The notes beneath the pieces were generated by a model. It did not search any database, was not told the origin of the DNA, and worked only from the letters and a program-made list of their open reading frames with translations. A stretch of 5,650 nt of DNA from Pseudomonadota bacterium (GTDB lineage: Bacteria; Pseudomonadota; Gammaproteobacteria; Pseudomonadales; Azotimanducaceae): the NCBI GenBank assembly GCA_027622495.1, contig JAQBYL010000294.1, positions 1-5,650 of the forward strand. The letters run 5' to 3'. Below, one piece after another: positions 4,338 through 5,650 of this stretch; the first letter of the stretch is position 1; each line of letters starts with the position of its first letter. The position numbers and the translations under genes were made by a program.

Positions 4338-5650
4338 AGGCTACCTCCGTTTCGTCTTTATCAAAGCGCGCGGGCATAAGGTGGCGTAGAGCGGTGAAAC
4401 TCAGCTGCACCCACTCGTCATACACACCTTCCCAACTGCGGCGCATGTTGATTTCATGCAGCTCAATGGCCTGTTCCTCGAAAGGAAAGGCCTGTTCTTC
4501 CAGAAGAATTTCATACTGTTCCATTTCCAGCGCGCTCAACTTCTGTGGCCGCTCCGAGGCCATCACGGCAGACGCAAGATTGCTATACAGGTTAGCGATA
4601 CGGTAAGTTGATGCAGTAGAAAACGTCTCGACCTTGTAGTCGGTGGCTTTTTCATAAGCGCTTAACGTGCGCTTGAGCGCTGTCTGTTTGGTCTTGAGGC
4701 TTTTTTTCAGCGGATTCGTCAGCGCAATCGCCTCAAAGGCGTTCCGTTCGTCTTCGGCAAAAACAAACTGTGCTTCTGCAGCGAGATACGTCGCGCGCTG
4801 CGTGGCGCCACGGCCCATTTCTTTGTGCAGAGCAATTTTTCTGTTCAGCCAGAAGCGGCGCTTTTCCTGATCGTCAACGCGCTGATAAAGAAGATCCATG
4901 TGGTTCATTGCTTCGAGTGCAACTTCGGCTGGGGCCGGATACGTATGGGCATAGGTCCGAAAGTGCTCCAGGGCAAGATCCACATCATCCAGTTGCAGAT
5001 AGATCTCCGCCGCCCGATAAAGGGATTGTGCTTTGAGCTCAGGTTGTACATCGGTCTCGGCAATTATCAGCAGCTCCTGCGCCGCCAGCGGCCATTGCTC
5101 GGATCGTTCATACATGGATGCAAGACGGATAGGTGCATCGTTACCCAGCAGGTGGTCCGGATAGCTGTCACGGAACCGGTCAAGCAACAGCGCTGCTGCT
5201 GCAAGCCGATCCTGACTCTCAAGCACCGCTACCGCATCAAAGAGCCCCTGCTGAGCAAGCGTTGATCCCGCATTGACCTCGGCTATCCGTAGAAAATGGC
5301 CGATCGCCGCGTCCACCTCACCTAGTGCTTCGGTTGCTTCTGCCTGCTTGTATATGGACGCCATCAGACGTTCATTGATCGAATCAACCTCTGAACTGTC
5401 GGTGAGAACACCCGTGTCAAGAAGGGTTTTATAGGCTGATTCGGCCTGGTGGAACTGGCCGAGTTCAAACCGACTGTGGCCGGTAATCTTCAAACTGCTC
5501 GCCACCAGCGAAGGTTCGGCATCCGTCCAGATCTGTGGGATCTCTTCTGCCAGAACAACGGCTTCGCTGAAACGATCGTGTGCAAACAGTGAACTGGCGG
5601 CATCGGTCTGCACCGTCGCCGCACGCGGGTCGTTCATGAAGACGCTGGTG
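4318..5650 (-). CDS. Large TPR-repeat protein (N-terminus outside the window)
   Basis: The frame is open to the right edge, so the start lies outside. The first visible Met (5635-5637) has no ribosome-binding site and four more in-frame codons precede it, so it is unlikely to be the start. About 443 residues are seen. The first half is a run of TPR-like helix pairs, counted from that Met at about 16-32, 55-76, 103-125, 138-160, 172-195 and 208-235. They carry repeated A..L, G...A and P motifs resembling those of the Tol-associated CpoB/YbgF and BamD class. The second half (about 250-439) is helical, charged and less repetitive, with a segment around EILLEEQAFPFEEQAIELHE and a PARF motif near the end. 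Function is inferred from context: a periplasmic or membrane-anchored scaffold for the Exb-type motor. It is the first visible gene of the operon and overlaps the lipoprotein gene by 20 nt. Confidence 0.82.
   Translation of the reverse strand, partial: TSVFMNDPRAATVQTDAASSLFAHDRFSEAVVLAEEIPQIWTDAEPSLVASSLKITGHSRFELGQFHQAESAYKTLLDTGVLTDSSEVDSINERLMASIYKQAEATEALGEVDAAIGHFLRIAEVNAGSTLAQQGLFDAVAVLESQDRLAAAALLLDRFRDSYPDHLLGNDAPIRLASMYERSEQWPLAAQELLIIAETDVQPELKAQSLYRAAEIYLQLDDVDLALEHFRTYAHTYPAPAEVALEAMNHMDLLYQRVDDQEKRRFWLNRKIALHKEMGRGATQRATYLAAEAQFVFAEDERNAFEAIALTNPLKKSLKTKQTALKRTLSAYEKATDYKVETFSTASTYRIANLYSNLASAVMASERPQKLSALEMEQYEILLEEQAFPFEEQAIELHEINMRRSWEGVYDEWVQLSFTALRHLMPARFDKDETEVAYVRSIH
4343..4348 (-). 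promoter_or_regulatory. Strong ribosome-binding site inside the upstream gene
   Basis: GGAGGT lies 5 nt before the ATG of the TPR lipoprotein and within the last codons of the large TPR gene. It fixes the lipoprotein start at 4337 despite the 20-nt overlap with the upstream gene. Confidence 0.75.

Noticed and set aside
5635..5637. ATG as the start of the large TPR protein
   Set aside because: There is no ribosome-binding site, and the frame continues open to the window edge, so the gene most likely begins further right.
608..5650. Assignment as tol-pal (tolQ-tolR-tolA)
   Set aside because: Two ExbD-type genes, an AgmX/PglI-like transducer end and the absence of TolB/Pal in view do not fit. 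CpoB-like TPR features alone are not enough.

Overview
This window looks like chromosomal DNA of a Gram-negative bacterium, most likely a gammaproteobacterium. The inner-membrane and periplasmic machine it encodes has Tol/Exb-type parts and an outer-membrane-type lipoprotein signal. The leftmost gene has a LexA (SOS) box of the E. coli/gammaproteobacterial type (CTGT-N8-ACAG). GC content looks moderate, in the low-to-mid fifties by eye. I cannot name a genus.

Every gene I can support reads leftward, on the minus strand. Positions 5650 to 608 hold one tightly packed operon of seven genes. In transcription order these are: a large tetratricopeptide (TPR) protein cut by the right edge (4318-5650); a TPR lipoprotein (3696-4337); a small exported protein of unknown function (3394-3699); an ExbB/TolQ/MotA-family proton-channel subunit (2713-3390); two consecutive, dissimilar ExbD/TolR paralogues (2130-2666 and 1576-2127); and a TonB-like transducer with an AgmX/PglI-type C-terminal domain (608-1576). 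The junctions are overlaps (20 nt, ATGA, TGATG) or gaps of 2-3 nt, apart from one 46-nt gap between exbB and the first exbD. The operon promoter lies outside the window, to the right.

Together the genes predict a proton-motive-force-driven energy transducer. The ExbB-like subunits would form the ring and the two ExbD-like proteins the central rod. The TonB-like protein would carry force across the periplasm. The small exported protein and the TPR proteins would be accessory or periplasmic/outer-membrane partners. The most notable point is that the first ExbD paralogue has Asn where the proton-carrying Asp is expected, while the second keeps the Asp. This suggests a functionally asymmetric ExbD pair.

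Positions 243-607 are a 365-bp gene-free stretch, holding weak terminator-like hairpins for the operon and a pair of near-identical 12-bp palindromes. At the left edge, 1-210 is the 5' end of a DUF222 (13E12-repeat-type) gene, a family that usually carries an HNH endonuclease domain. It is preceded by a good sigma70-type promoter whose -10 element is overlapped by a near-consensus LexA box, so it is probably induced by DNA damage.
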